Below, in pieces: positions 9,983-21,100 of a stretch of DNA of 21,469 nt. The stretch's first letter is position 1. Every line of letters starts with the position of its first letter. The stretch is from Haplomitrium mnioides (Eukaryota > Marchantiophyta > Haplomitriopsida > Calobryales). Under the pieces are notes generated by a model. The model saw only the letters and a list, made by a program, of their open reading frames with translations. It was not told the DNA's origin and did not search any database. The position numbers and the translations under genes were made by a program. The stretch covers positions 1 to 21,469 of the forward strand of contig JBNGIS010001808.1 in the NCBI GenBank assembly GCA_049999725.1, written 5' to 3'.

Positions 9983-10891
9983 TGTTGGAAATTGGCAGCT
10001 CGCATTTTGGTGAGCATGTTCATTTGTACATAAATTCACTTTCTTCACTAGTTTTGCTCCTAACTAGTTTAGAAGGGAATTTGGGAATAGTGCCATGTGG
10101 AGGCATTTGGTGGTGACATGTGTCAGCACCAGAAAGCTCCTTAGGGACATTTATGACTCTTGTTCTTTCATAAAATAGAGCAAGCACATGCATCGTGCAT
10201 GTGCTCACTGATAGTGTAGGTGAATATTGATTATCGAGACCTTGTCTATATTTGTGGAAATAGCCTCCTTCACCTACACTGATTCAAGCGTCCATAGATT
10301 TTGAATAGGGCACCCATAGAAACCGAGCACATTGTTGGTATTAAAAAGAGTATATAAATTGATTCGAGTGATGCTCATTGCATCCTCATTGCAACCACAT
10401 TTCACTTGTAACTTGTTTTGTGCATTTGATCAAGGGAGAGTCGTGTCTGAAGGAGATCGCATTTTTGCTTAGAAGGGTTCACGTTTCGTGTCTGAAGCAG
10501 GTAGCGTTCGTGTCTAAAGGGGCTCGCGTTCGTGTTTGGAAGGTTGCGCTCGTGTCTGAAGGAGCTCGTGTTCATGTCTGGAGGAGGTCACGTTTTTGCC
10601 TTTGGAAGAAGGTCGCGTTCGTAGCTAGAGGTGGCGTTTCATCTCTTATGGAGGTGACATCATGTTCTTGCATAAGAGTGAATTGCCAGCACAGGAGGCA
10701 ACTTGTGGAGTTGCGATTTAGGATAGGAGTCGACCTGCATTTCGTGCGAACTTGCTGACGGGAAGGCCTTCACGAATCTGCTATCGCACAACCTCTTCTT
10801 TGGAGCTGACGTTTTTACTTCCTTTTTCTTGTGATTCTCATCCTGAGTGGATTTTCGCTGTTGTAGAATATCAAGTCGTTTTTGATATTCA
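9983..10891 (+). repeat. Copia 3' LTR
   Basis: This is the second copy of the LTR at 4991-5900, starting TGTTGGAAATTGGCAGCTC and ending GATATTCA. It keeps the TATA box (10351-10359) and the CATGCA hairpin (10184-10204). It is one base shorter than the 5' copy, from an indel in the TCTCTTTC / TTCTTTC stretch. Confidence 0.95.
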
Positions 10892-13800
10892 GAATAGTTC
10901 CCATACTTGATAAACACTATGCAATGAACACTAGTAGTGTTGTTGTTGACATCTTTTCTATTAGTGCTTCTCATGGTGTTGTTTAGATCTCAACAATCAC
11001 TGTGTTTGAAAAATACTATGCCATCAATGTTATTCATTCTGTTGTTTAGATCTCTTCTATCAATGCTACTTATGTTTTTGTCTAGATCTTTGACATCAAT
11101 GTTACTCATGGTGTTGTGTAAAACCTTATGAGCACTGTGTTCAACAAACATTATGCTATCAATGCCACTCATGTTGTTGTTTAGATCTCTATGAGAACTA
11201 TGCTTAACAAACACTATGCTATCTATGTTTTTTAATGGTGTTGTTAAATTCTTTGTTTTCAGTGCCACTAATGGTGTCATTCAAATCTGTATGGGCATTA
11301 TGCTTGACAAACACTATGATATCAATGCTACCCATGGTGTTAATTAAATTATTGCTATTAGTGCCACTCATGGTGTTGTTTTGATCTCAATGGGCACTGT
11401 GCCTGACAAACACCATTCTATGAATGCTACCTGTGGTGCTATGTAGATTTCTACTATATGTAGATTTCTACTATCAATGCTGCTAATTGTTTTGTTAGGG
11501 TCTCTATCGGTAGTATATTTAACAAACGTAGAGATCTAAATAACACCATAAGTAGCATTCATATAATGGTGTTCACAATGTTGTTTAGAAATCTACTATC
11601 AATGCTACTTATAGTGTGGTTTGACTCTCTATTGGAAAAATGTGTTTTGCAAACATTGTGCTATCAATGCTACTTATGTCTCTCCTATCAATGCTACTCA
11701 TAGTGTGGTCTAGATCTCTACCACCAATGTTTATTTTGGTGTTTTTAAGATCTCTATAGGTAGTGTGCTTCACAAACATTAGAGTGTCACCCCTATTTAT
11801 GGTTGTTTTTAGATCACTTATAGTAATTGTACTCATAATTTTGTTTACTTCTGTTCTATCATTGCCAATTTTTGTGTTGTTGAGATCTCTATCAACTCTT
11901 GCTTGAAAAACACTATACCATCAATGTTATTCATTGTTTAGATCTGTGCCATCAACTCTACTCATGAAGTTGTTTGAATCCCTTTGAAAATGCGTTTAAG
12001 AAATACCATGTTGTTAATCGCTACAAACATAGTGTTACATAGATCTAATCTATCAATGCTACCCATTGCATTTTTTTAGATATTTATTATTAATGCTACT
12101 CATTGTGATGTATAGATCTCTATGAGCACTGTGCCCTACAAACACTATGCTATCATATTGTGTTGTGTAGATCTCTCCTATCAATTCTACTCATATTGTT
12201 GTTTAAATCTCTATGGAAAATATGTTTGACAAATACTATGCCATCAATGTTATTCATGGTGTTGTTTAGATCTCGGCTATCAATGCTAATCATGGTGTTG
12301 TGTAGATCTCTCTGGGCAATATGCTTGACAAAACTTGTGCTATCAATTCCACTCATGATGTTGCTAAGATCTCCACCATCAATGCTACTAATGGTGTTGT
12401 TAAGATCTTTATGGGCACTGTGCTTGACAAACACTATGTTTTCAAAATTTCTCATGGTTGTTTAGATCTAGGCTATTAGTGCTACTCACGGTTGTGTTCA
12501 TTTCACTATTAGCACTATACATAACAAAAACTATGTTGTGTATGCTGCTTATAGTGTTGTTTAGATATCTCTCCATGAGGATTGTGCTTGACAACCACTA
12601 TGCTATCAATGCTACTAATGGTTTGCTTAAGATCTCTGCCATCAATGCTTCTATGTTATCAATGCTTCTAAAGGTGTTGCTAGGATTTCTATAAGCAAGA
12701 TGCTTGACAAACATCATACTATCAATGCTACTTTAGATCTTTGCTATCAATACTCTTTATAATATTGCTTAGATTTCTATGAAAAATATGGTTAACAAAC
12801 ATTATGATATCATTGCTACTCATCGTATTGTTTAGGTCTCTATGGGTACAAGGTTTGAGAAACACTATGCTATGAATACTACTCATGATGTTGTTTAGAT
12901 TTGGGCTATCAATATTACTTATGGTTTTTTCTAGATCTTTATGAGAGATGTGTATAACATATACTATATTATCAATGCTACTGTATATGTTTTTTTTGCA
13001 GAATCTATGCCACCAATGCTGCTCATGATGTTGTTTAGATTTCTACTATCAATGCTACTCATGATGTTGTTTAGATCTCTACTATCAATGCTACTCATGG
13101 TGTTTATTAGATCTATGCTAACAATGATACTTATGGTGTTTTTTAGATTTCTATGGGAACTATGCTTGAAAAACACAATGTTATCAATGCTATTCATGGT
13201 GTTGTTTAGATCTCTTCTATCAATGCTACTCATGAAGTTATTAAGATGTTTATGAGAAATATGTTTGAGACACATTATGCTATCAATACTACTAATGGTG
13301 TTTATTAGTTTTCTTTTATCAAATAACACTCATGGTGTTGTTTAGATGTCTATAAGTATTGTGTTTGAAAGAGACTATGGAATCAATGTTGCTTATGGTG
13401 TTGTTTAGATCAATGTTATGAGTGCAACTCATAATGTTGTGTAGATCTCTCTAGGCACTATGCTTGACAAACACTATGTTATCAATGCTACTCATGGTGT
13501 TGTTTATATCTCTACTTTCAATGCTACTAGTAGTGTTGTTTAGAACTCCATAGGCAATGTGCTTGAGAAATACTATGTTATCAATGCTTCTCATGGTGTT
13601 GTTTAGATTTGTGCTAGTGCTACTTATGGTTTTTTTAGATCTCTATGGGCATTGTGCACAACAAACATTGTTATAAAGGCTATTGATGGTATTATTTAGA
13701 TCTCTACTATCAAAGCTTTTCATGATATTGTTAATACCTCTATTGGCAATGTGCTTGCCAAGCACTATGTTATCAATGTTGCTTATGTTATTGTTTAGAC

Positions 13801-15560
13801 CTATGTTATCACTACTATAGATGGTATTGTTTAGATCTTTATAAGCATTGTGCTTGACAAATACTATGCCATCAATTCTACTCATAGTATTGTTTACATC
13901 TCTTCTATCAATGTTGTTCATGGTTTGTATTAGATCTACATGAATACTATATATTCCAAACACTTTTCTTTTGATGTTAATAATGGTTTTTTTAGATCTC
14001 TATTATCAATGCTACATATGTTGTTGTTTAGATCTACCATATCAATATAACTCATAGTGCTTTTTAGAGCTCTACTATTAATGCCATTGATGGTGTTGTT
14101 TAGATCTCTATGAGCATTGTGCTTGACAAACACTATACTATTATTGCTACTTAATATGATGTTTAGATATGTGCTATCAATGCTTGACAAACAATATGTG
14201 ATCAATGCTACTAATGGTGTTGCTAAGATCTTTGCTTTGAATGCTACTCAATGTGTTGTGTGCATCTTTACTATCAACACTATTCATGGTGTTTTTAAAA
14301 ATATTTTTATAGGTATTGTGGCTTTCTTAAACTATGTTATCACTTCTACTTATGATGTTGTTTAGATCTCTAGAATAAATGTTACTCATGGTGTTGTTTC
14401 AATCTTTAACAATATTTTTTCTAACAAATACTATGATATCAACACTACTCATGGTGTTTTTTAGACATATGATATTAAGCTACTCAAAATTTCTTTAGTT
14501 TTGTACTATCAATGCCACTTATGGTGTTTTTTAGATATCAATAAGCATTGTGATTGACAAATACTATGTTATAAATGCTACTTATTGTGCTATTTAGATG
14601 TGTGTTATCAAAACTACTCATGGTTTTGTTGAAATCTTTATGAGCATTATGCATACCAAACTCTATTATATTAATACTAACTATTATTGGTGTTGTTTAG
14701 GTCTCTATGAGCAATGTGTGTGAAGAGCACTATGCCATCAATGATACTCATGGTGTTGTTTAGATCTCTACTATTAATGCTACTCATAAGTTGTTTAGAT
14801 CTTTCAAGTCAATGCTACTTAGGGTGTTGATTAGATCTCTATAGGCAATGTATTTGACAAACACTACGTCATCAACGCTACTCAAGGTGCTAATCAAATC
14901 TATAACATCAGCGCTACTTATTGTAATGTCTAGCTCTCTCATATCATTACTATTCATTGTGTTGTTTTGATCTCTATGTGCAGAGTGGTTGATGCTCTTT
15001 ATAGTGTTGTTTAGACCTCTTATATCAATACAATTCAGGGTGTTTTTTAGATCTCTCTTAGCAATATGCTTAACAAACACTTTGCCATCAATGCTACGAA
15101 TGATGTTATTTAGCTCTGTGTTATCAATGCTACTCATGGTGTTGTTGAGATATCTATTGGCACTATACATTATTCTTGACAAACACTAGGCCATCAATGC
15201 TACACATGGTGTTGTTTGGATCTCCACTATCAATGTTACTTATGATGTTGTTTAGATCTCTTCTATCAATGCTACTTATGGTGTTTTTTAGATCTCTATA
15301 AGCATTGTATCTTACAAACGCTATACCATCATTGCTAGTAATGGTGTTGTTTAGATCTCTTCTATAAATGCTACTCATGGTGTTTTTTAGATCTCTATAG
15401 GTTTGACAAACACTATGTTATCAATGACACTTATGGTGTTGTTTAAATCTCTAGTATTAATGCTACTAATATTTTTGTTTAGTTTTGTACCATCAATGTT
15501 ATTGATGGTGTTGTTTATCTCTATGAGCTCTTGTTTGACAAAGACTTTGCTATAAGTACT
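10892..15560. repeat. 36/63-bp satellite array, right part
   Basis: This continues the array interrupted by the Copia element, in the same orientation. The period can be read off the AGATCT-type site: GGATCT or AGATCT at 15218, 15254, 15290, 15353 and 15389 gives steps of 36, 36, 63 and 36. Sites at 13073, 13109, 13145 (mutated) and 13208 give 36, 36 and 63. The 27-bp module recurs about every 99 bases over long stretches (for example 13464, 13563, 13658, 13753, 13852), so the common higher-order unit is 63 + 36. I count about 43 modules here. The last degenerate unit fades at about 15555-15560. The minus strand reads as a repeated peptide of the type 'NNTMSSIDSRDL' but is broken often; I do not annotate genes in it. 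Confidence 0.92.
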
Positions 15561-17269
15561 GTTACGATGCAAGTAACATAAAATTAATACTCTAATCTAG
15601 GACTAGCACTAATTCTAATTAGTACAATCTAAGAAATACGAATATTGTTATCATGCACACATACAAAATGCAATAGTACAAGCAACATCCGCTACTTTGA
15701 ACCAAGAATAGGCTACTCAAAACAAGAACTTTTTTTGGGAAAAATTGTGATTTTTGACCTCAAAAACATAAAAAACGAGGTTATTTCTTAAGAACAAAAA
15801 GTACATGAATTTTTGAGGTTTTTTTGGCAGTTTCAAAAAGCATGATAGAGCAAGAATCAATTTTGTTATGCAAAATAAATCAATATTATTAGTTTTTATG
15901 AAAATATTTTAAAACTTGAATTTGATGAAAAGTATTAAAATTATGGTAAGTTTTCACCAAAAATTTGCATTTTTCATTAATTACAATTCTAAACCCAAAA
16001 ATTGAAATACAAGTCACAAGAAACTATTTTCAAATATATTTGATTTGCATAAACTCTATGCACACATAGACATAGTGCTCTTTCAAATGTTTCTTTTGGA
16101 AAAAAATTTACAAAACATAAAGAAAAAACCCAAAGAGACTAGAAGTCAAGGGAATGAGTTTGCAATCGTAAACACAAAACAAATAAAATGAAACATTGCA
16201 TAGATTTAGAGGCTCTATTCTAAAGTTCAAGCAATAAAGAAGCTTTCACTTGTAGTTGAAAATCCATGCATGCAAAAGTTAACATGGGCTTTCAAAAAGG
16301 TTTCATCATTAATTTTTTTTAATAATTCAACGAAGCATGTACACAAACATATCATAGTTCAAAATCAAAAAGGCAGTAGCTAAGGAGATTGAATTAAGAG
16401 TGTAAACAAGAAAACTCCAAGTTTAAGACTTGATTCAACTAAACAAAGGTCTTAAGATCTACAAAAGAGTCTATGACTTGTGTACAAACTAAGTTGTAAT
16501 CGGTAGTCTTTGCATGAAGAAGCTTGATGGTTGTATATAAGAAGTAAAACTTGTGGAAGGCTTGGATTTCCACCCCAAAGTCTATGCACACATAGGAATC
16601 CAAGCTCAACATGTGAACACTCCACCCCAAAGTCTATGCGTGCATAGAAATCCGAACTCATGGTCTGAATACTCCACAACAAAGACTAACAAGAACCTAG
16701 GTTTTAGGTTCCGCATAAGAGTTTTTGTACGTACAACATTTTGACTTGCAAATTAAAGTCTATATGCGCATAGGGTTCACACTTCTACAACTGAGGATAC
16801 AAACTATAAACGTTCTATTTTTTTGTAACAAACTCTATGCACGCAAAAGATTTCGATTTCTAATTTGGAATAAATGCTCTACAAAGCTCTACATTTGAGT
16901 CAAAGCATGCTAAAGGTTTTAAATTATATATTGAAGTTCTTAAAAGAAAAAATAATTAGTCAATTTGGGTAAATGCTTTAGCGAGATAATAACCTTAAAC
17001 TCTTCTAGAAAACAATAAAGTTGGAAGCAATATGCCTACATTTTGGGGAAGAAAATATTTTACAAAGCAAATAGAAATAGTAACTAAAGATTTAGGCTTC
17101 ATTTACAGAGAACAACATTCAACTTGGTATGATTTACAGTAAAAAGTTCAAGGTGGCAGAAAAATTTAACAAGTTGCTTTAAGATATTCTCACATACTTT
17201 ATAAAATAATGATATTAAATTACAGTATACTTGAAAATACAAAATATATAATAAAATTCTTAAATTACT
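15561..17269. other. AT-rich non-coding region with palindrome copies
   Basis: No gene is supported. The stretch starts at the end of the satellite with an inverted repeat (TGTTAC at 15560-15565, GTAACA at 15573-15578). It holds the palindrome CTATG(C/T)-CATAG in copies at 16056-16069, 16582-16595, 16634-16647 and 16760-16773 and a degenerate one at 16835-16848, plus a 52-bp tandem repeat. It ends at the stop codon of the transposase-like gene on the minus strand, so it is probably that element's 3' untranslated and terminal region. Confidence 0.5.
16571..16726. repeat. 52-bp tandem repeat, about 2.5 copies
   Basis: CACCCCAAAG begins units at 16571 and 16623, and a degenerate CACAACAAAG begins one at 16675: exactly 52 bases each. 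The first two units carry the CTATGC..GCATAG palindrome 11 bases in, followed by 'aatcc'. The third has lost the palindrome. Confidence 0.75.
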
Positions 17270-19390
17270 TTAGTCATTCGTCTCGACTCCTTCGGATTCA
17301 GCTTCAAAAGATTCATCAAAAGTAACTTGATCTCTCTCAGTGTTAATGACAGAGATTGAGTCTATTTGAAACATTTCAGGATTGAGGGCTTTTTGTCTTT
17401 TGTACTCAAATCAATTTGATTTAATAGTAGCTAGAGTTGGTTTACTTAATTGGTTTTTTTTGGTAAGAAGAAAATCAAAAGACATAATTGTGATTTGTGT
17501 TATATAAGGTACATCAATATGTAACTTGGATTTGGGTTTCCATTTTGTTGCTACTATTTTTTCTAGAAAGTATTTTCCAAAAAATGCCTCCTCAGCTTGA
17601 CAAACAAACCATTGAACACGTATTTGTTTTGGGTTTGGAGGATCTTCCTCATCAAATGACAAAACTTTGAGAACTTTGGCAACCCAAAATAGTCTGTTTT
17701 TTGGATCCAGAGATGCAACAACACAAATAAACATTCTAGCTTTCGTCTCATGAAGATTGCCAAATTTATGCCCGTATCGAGTGTTGTGCAAAGGAGTCAC
17801 TTCTTGTTGCCTAGGTGCTCCATTATAGATTGCTCAATGTATAGAAAGTATTTGTTGTATCGAAGTATCTTCTTCTGTCTATTGCGCATCAAGCTGAGAA
17901 CCTAGACAAACATTTTGAGAATCATTATAAGTGTTTGACAGTTCTGAAGGTGGAAAGGTTTATTCTGTTCCAATTCCTCGTCTTTTCTTTTCAAGGATGT
18001 AGGCCGCAATCTCTTGTTAGGCAAGAAAAAAGTCATTCCACTATTGAACATCAAAATTTGTAAAGAGCTTGTGGCAGTTCTCACTAATGTTGTCTCTTAT
18101 TGAAAATACCACTTTCTCTTTTTTTTTCCTTTAGAGATCATTTGATTTGAGAATATACCTTGAGAGGAACCAACATTGAACTCAAAGTTTCTATGTCCAC
18201 TTCAAGTAGGCACTTGAGTTGACAAACACCATCCGCATGTAACCAAAATTCATCTCTTGAAAATTATTTGCTCCAAATCTTTGTCTTGGAATCATTTTGT
18301 TGGAGCTTGAATTATTGATTAAAGGTAATATCATGCATTCTTTGAATGAGAGAGGAACATTGCTGCACAAACATTTTGAAATCCCAAGTTTCCAACAAAA
18401 GAGTTACTTGAGGTTTAGGATTGTAGGATACTTAAAGAGCCACGCAAAGACTTGTAATCGTGAAAGCTTTGACACGTTTCAAATGTTTCAAGAGTCGGCT
18501 GAATATTTGACCAATTTGATCATGAGTATGACCAACCATGAGAAATCCCACCTTGATTTTTTGAAAAACATTCTTGGCAATTAGGAGACTAAGATATCCA
18601 AACAAGATAGAACTTGTATTCTCTCTTGTAATGTTGTCCAACTAAAAATACAAAGTTGGAAGCAACGGCCTCTCAAAGTCACATAATATTTTATTGAGTA
18701 CAATCCTGTCAAATTAGAATCGCTTTTCAAGTTTCTATACGTTAAGAAGACCCTCGAAGAAAGAACATGATTGAATATTAAGGCACCAACAACATTCACA
18801 CCCACCTTACAATCTTTATCAATGTTTTTTGGTGGCGAAGGTCAGTGTGAAATAGCAGTTTTCTTCTAATACATTCTATCAATGACAAATCCCAAGTACT
18901 TTTGACCATCGATATAACATTTTCTTTGATGGTTTGCAAGTTTTGCTCTTTCTTTTATTTGTAGGTCACGATGAAGAAACAGTTGGCGATTATATTTGAT
19001 TGCATCATCACAAAGCATGAAGGACATAAAAGTAGTTAAGTAAAACATATGTCGATACTTATAACTTCAAAACACAATCTCAGGTTCCAAAAACATTCAA
19101 GTCATCTTAAACAAATGGTTGGATATATAGAAGTGAAAACTTTGTAAAAGATTAAAAATAAAATTTAGGTAATTTGAAAAAATGAAAATCTATTTCACTT
19201 AAGATAAACAAAGTTTAAAAAGGATGAAAAATAAGATTTGCAAACAAAGGGTACCAGAACACATCCTCATAGCATTTAGGATGAGTGGAGACAACAACTA
19301 ATCGTATGCGCGCATAAGACCAATACAACAACATCATTATCATGGCTTGTTGTGACTATTGTCACGACTAGTTTAAAGAGGAACAAGAAC

Positions 19391-19414
19391 AAATCCTATG
19401 CACGCATAGGATTT
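19391..19414. repeat. 24-bp near-perfect palindrome
   Basis: Its centre is CCTATGCACGCATAGG, extended by AAAT and ATTT to 24 bases. Only the two central positions break the symmetry. It is the longest copy of the palindrome family found at 16056-21260. A diverged copy with a perfect TATGCGCGCATA core lies at 19305-19316, and another variant at 19619-19632. Confidence 0.8.
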
Positions 19415-19440
19415 GCAAACAACAAAAATGATTCTTGCCA

Positions 19441-19486
19441 TTTTTATTTTTATTTTTATTTTTATTTTTATTTTTATTTTTATTTT
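19441..19486. repeat. (TTTTTA)n microsatellite
   Basis: About 46 bases of a perfect TTTTTA hexamer repeat lie inside the putative intron. The length is probably variable among individuals. Confidence 0.95.
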
Positions 19487-21100
19487 AAAAGTCTCTTGAT
19501 TTAAAGGAACAAAAACAAAACTTGTTGCAGAGCTAAGGTCACCACCAAGAATGAGATTTATTTTCTTGCTTTATTGGACTGTAGATAAGGTTAAAATTGA
19601 AACTTAAAACAATAGGCCCTATACGAGCATAGACTCTCTTCTCACAACTCAACTTGCTAATAACCATTCAACTCAAATCTTCTTTTTGCTGAATAACTTA
19701 ACCAAAAAATATCTTTTGACTCTAAGTTGAGAAAACATAAGATCTCTAAAACTAAGCTTTGAGTACAGAAAAAAGAGCATGGATTACCCAAAGATGTTGA
19801 AAGAGAAGAAAATTTGCTACCTTTGTCAAACTCCAAGACAGATTTTTCTTGCAAAGATTTTATTTCTCCGCATATTTTACAAATAGCAAGTCTATTGCGT
19901 TTTAGAATTTTTACATTTGGAAAATGAGTTCAACAATATTTTGTAAAACCCAAGAAACTAAGAATACAATAGGGATCTTTCTCTTTCAAATAAGTTGTAT
20001 AGTAGTCATAAACTTCCCATTTTGTAAAAGTATCGGGCAAGTTATAAACTTTGTGAGTGGGCATTCTCTCGTAGTGTCCCTGGAAAAAAATGTCCATTCA
20101 CTCATGCACAAAAACTCTTTTAGCAAATAGTTCTCTTTCTCCAAAAATGCCTATATGATCTGCGTTTTTGAGATTTTGAATCCTTTGGATTCTATCATTC
20201 CCTACTGCTAATATTAATTTAAAGGCTCTTCTACAGACAAAAGTACCATTAGGCAATGTAAACTGATTATTCACATCACAATCTTTTCTTGGTATTCCCC
20301 ACTACAATGTGATATCTCGATTCTCTATGCTTTGTCAAAAGTATATTTCTCTCATAGTTTTCAAAAAATTTGTCTTGTACAATAACAAGCAATTATTTGG
20401 ACAACAAGAAATTCTCCTCAATTTAGAAATTGACATTGGATTGAGCTTTTTCTTCACAAAGCTCTCGTCATGATGGAATTTCCGCAAAGAATTTTCACGT
20501 AAGATGTTTACCCATTTGGGTTTTGGCATAGATAAATAATTCTTATGTTGTGCTGGACGATTCAGTTCGTAGGCAAATCCAGCAATAGGAGATAATTCAT
20601 CTTGAAGATCTTAATCATTATCATTAACAATATTTGTTCCATTGCAAAATGTTTTCAAGAGATAAGATTCTTCTTGAGAATTAGGAGAACTGCTCCATTC
20701 CAAAACGAAATATTGATTAACATGTCGACTAGAAGGAAATGTTTTTTGTAACAAAATCGGTGCTTTTGGCGATAACTCCAAAGAAATATGGATTAATTGA
20801 GACTCTTTGCTAGAATCATTTCCCAAACTGTCAACTGAAGACTCTTCCAAAAGAATTTGGTTTGTTTTAGATGTCCCAATCTCCTTGTGAGGTGCAATTT
20901 GAAACGAAATCACTTGTTGTTTGAGTGGTGCTATCGGGGACAGGGGTTCATCTCCAAAATTAAAACTATCCAGAGATTGTATGCTTTTTGTCGAGGTCTC
21001 CATCAGATGAGGGCAAAGAAAGGTCAACAACCATCTGGAATGTATGCATTGAACCTTTTTTTGTTGATCTGTTGGACCACTCAGAAGAAAGATTCAACTT

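Larger units (their letters stand above)
4991..10891 (+). mobile_element. Ty1/copia LTR retrotransposon, complete but dead
   Basis: The element is 5901 bp, with LTRs of 910 and 909 bp bounded by TG and CA. Internal order is gag, protease, integrase, reverse transcriptase, RNase H, which defines Ty1/copia. A purine tract (9974-9982) abuts the 3' LTR. It sits inside the satellite. Hand alignment of the LTRs gives about 87 differences plus one single-base indel, roughly 90% identity with about 3.5 transitions per transversion. The insertion is therefore old. The coding region has four internal stops and one frameshift. The flanks share AATAGTTC at 4982-4989 and 10893-10900, one base out of register with the usual termini. 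The clade is uncertain; Tork/Tnt1-like is my impression. Confidence 0.95.
19050..19820 (-). other. Putative intron in the transposase-like pseudogene
   Basis: Between the 'CKICGE' part and the 'YNRQLFLHRDLQIKERAKL' part the reading frames fill with stops and the sequence becomes AT-rich, with a hexamer microsatellite and three palindrome copies. In the family these two parts are adjacent in the protein, so an intron is the simplest reading. I cannot fix the splice sites; a GT near 19818 and an AG near 19065 are candidates only. An insertion into the gene is the alternative. Confidence 0.35.
17270..21100 (-). pseudogene. Transposase-like gene, DUF7869 / 'GHTH' type (dead)
   Basis: Read 21100 to 17270 on the minus strand. 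Frame block 1 (about 21100-19657) has a serine-rich N-terminus, then 'RISCCPNNC', 'FVCRRAF', 'CKICGE'; in-frame stops lie at 20613, 20337, 20304, 20100 and 19932, with no indel needed. A putative AT-rich intron covers roughly 19820-19050. Block 2 (19048-18642) reads 'HQRKCYIDGQKYLGFVIDRMY', with stops at 18868 and 18844, then 'VGVNVVGALIFNH' and 'KSDSNLT'. Block 3 (18641 to about 18090) has 'DNITRENTSS' and 'KVGFLMVGHTHDQIGQIFSR'. Block 4 (about 17905-17270) reads 'LHNTRYGHKFGN', 'ASLDPKNRLFWVAKV' and an acidic tail ending at TAA 17272-17270. The order of motifs matches a widespread plant and animal family thought to derive from DNA transposons, where 'DG.DQ.K' and 'GHTH.DID' are conserved; here the acidic positions are lost. 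The family name comes from memory of its motif pattern, and catalysis in it is not established. Confidence 0.62.

Noticed and set aside
12160-12694. Plus-strand open frames in the satellite that read as leucine- and methionine-rich hydrophobic peptides
   Set aside because: They follow from a stop-free repeat whose length is a multiple of three; both strands are open at once, indels break them, and no domain is present.
16452-16682. Overlapping minus-strand open frames of 76 and 63 codons
   Set aside because: They are produced by the 52-bp tandem repeat and have no family resemblance.
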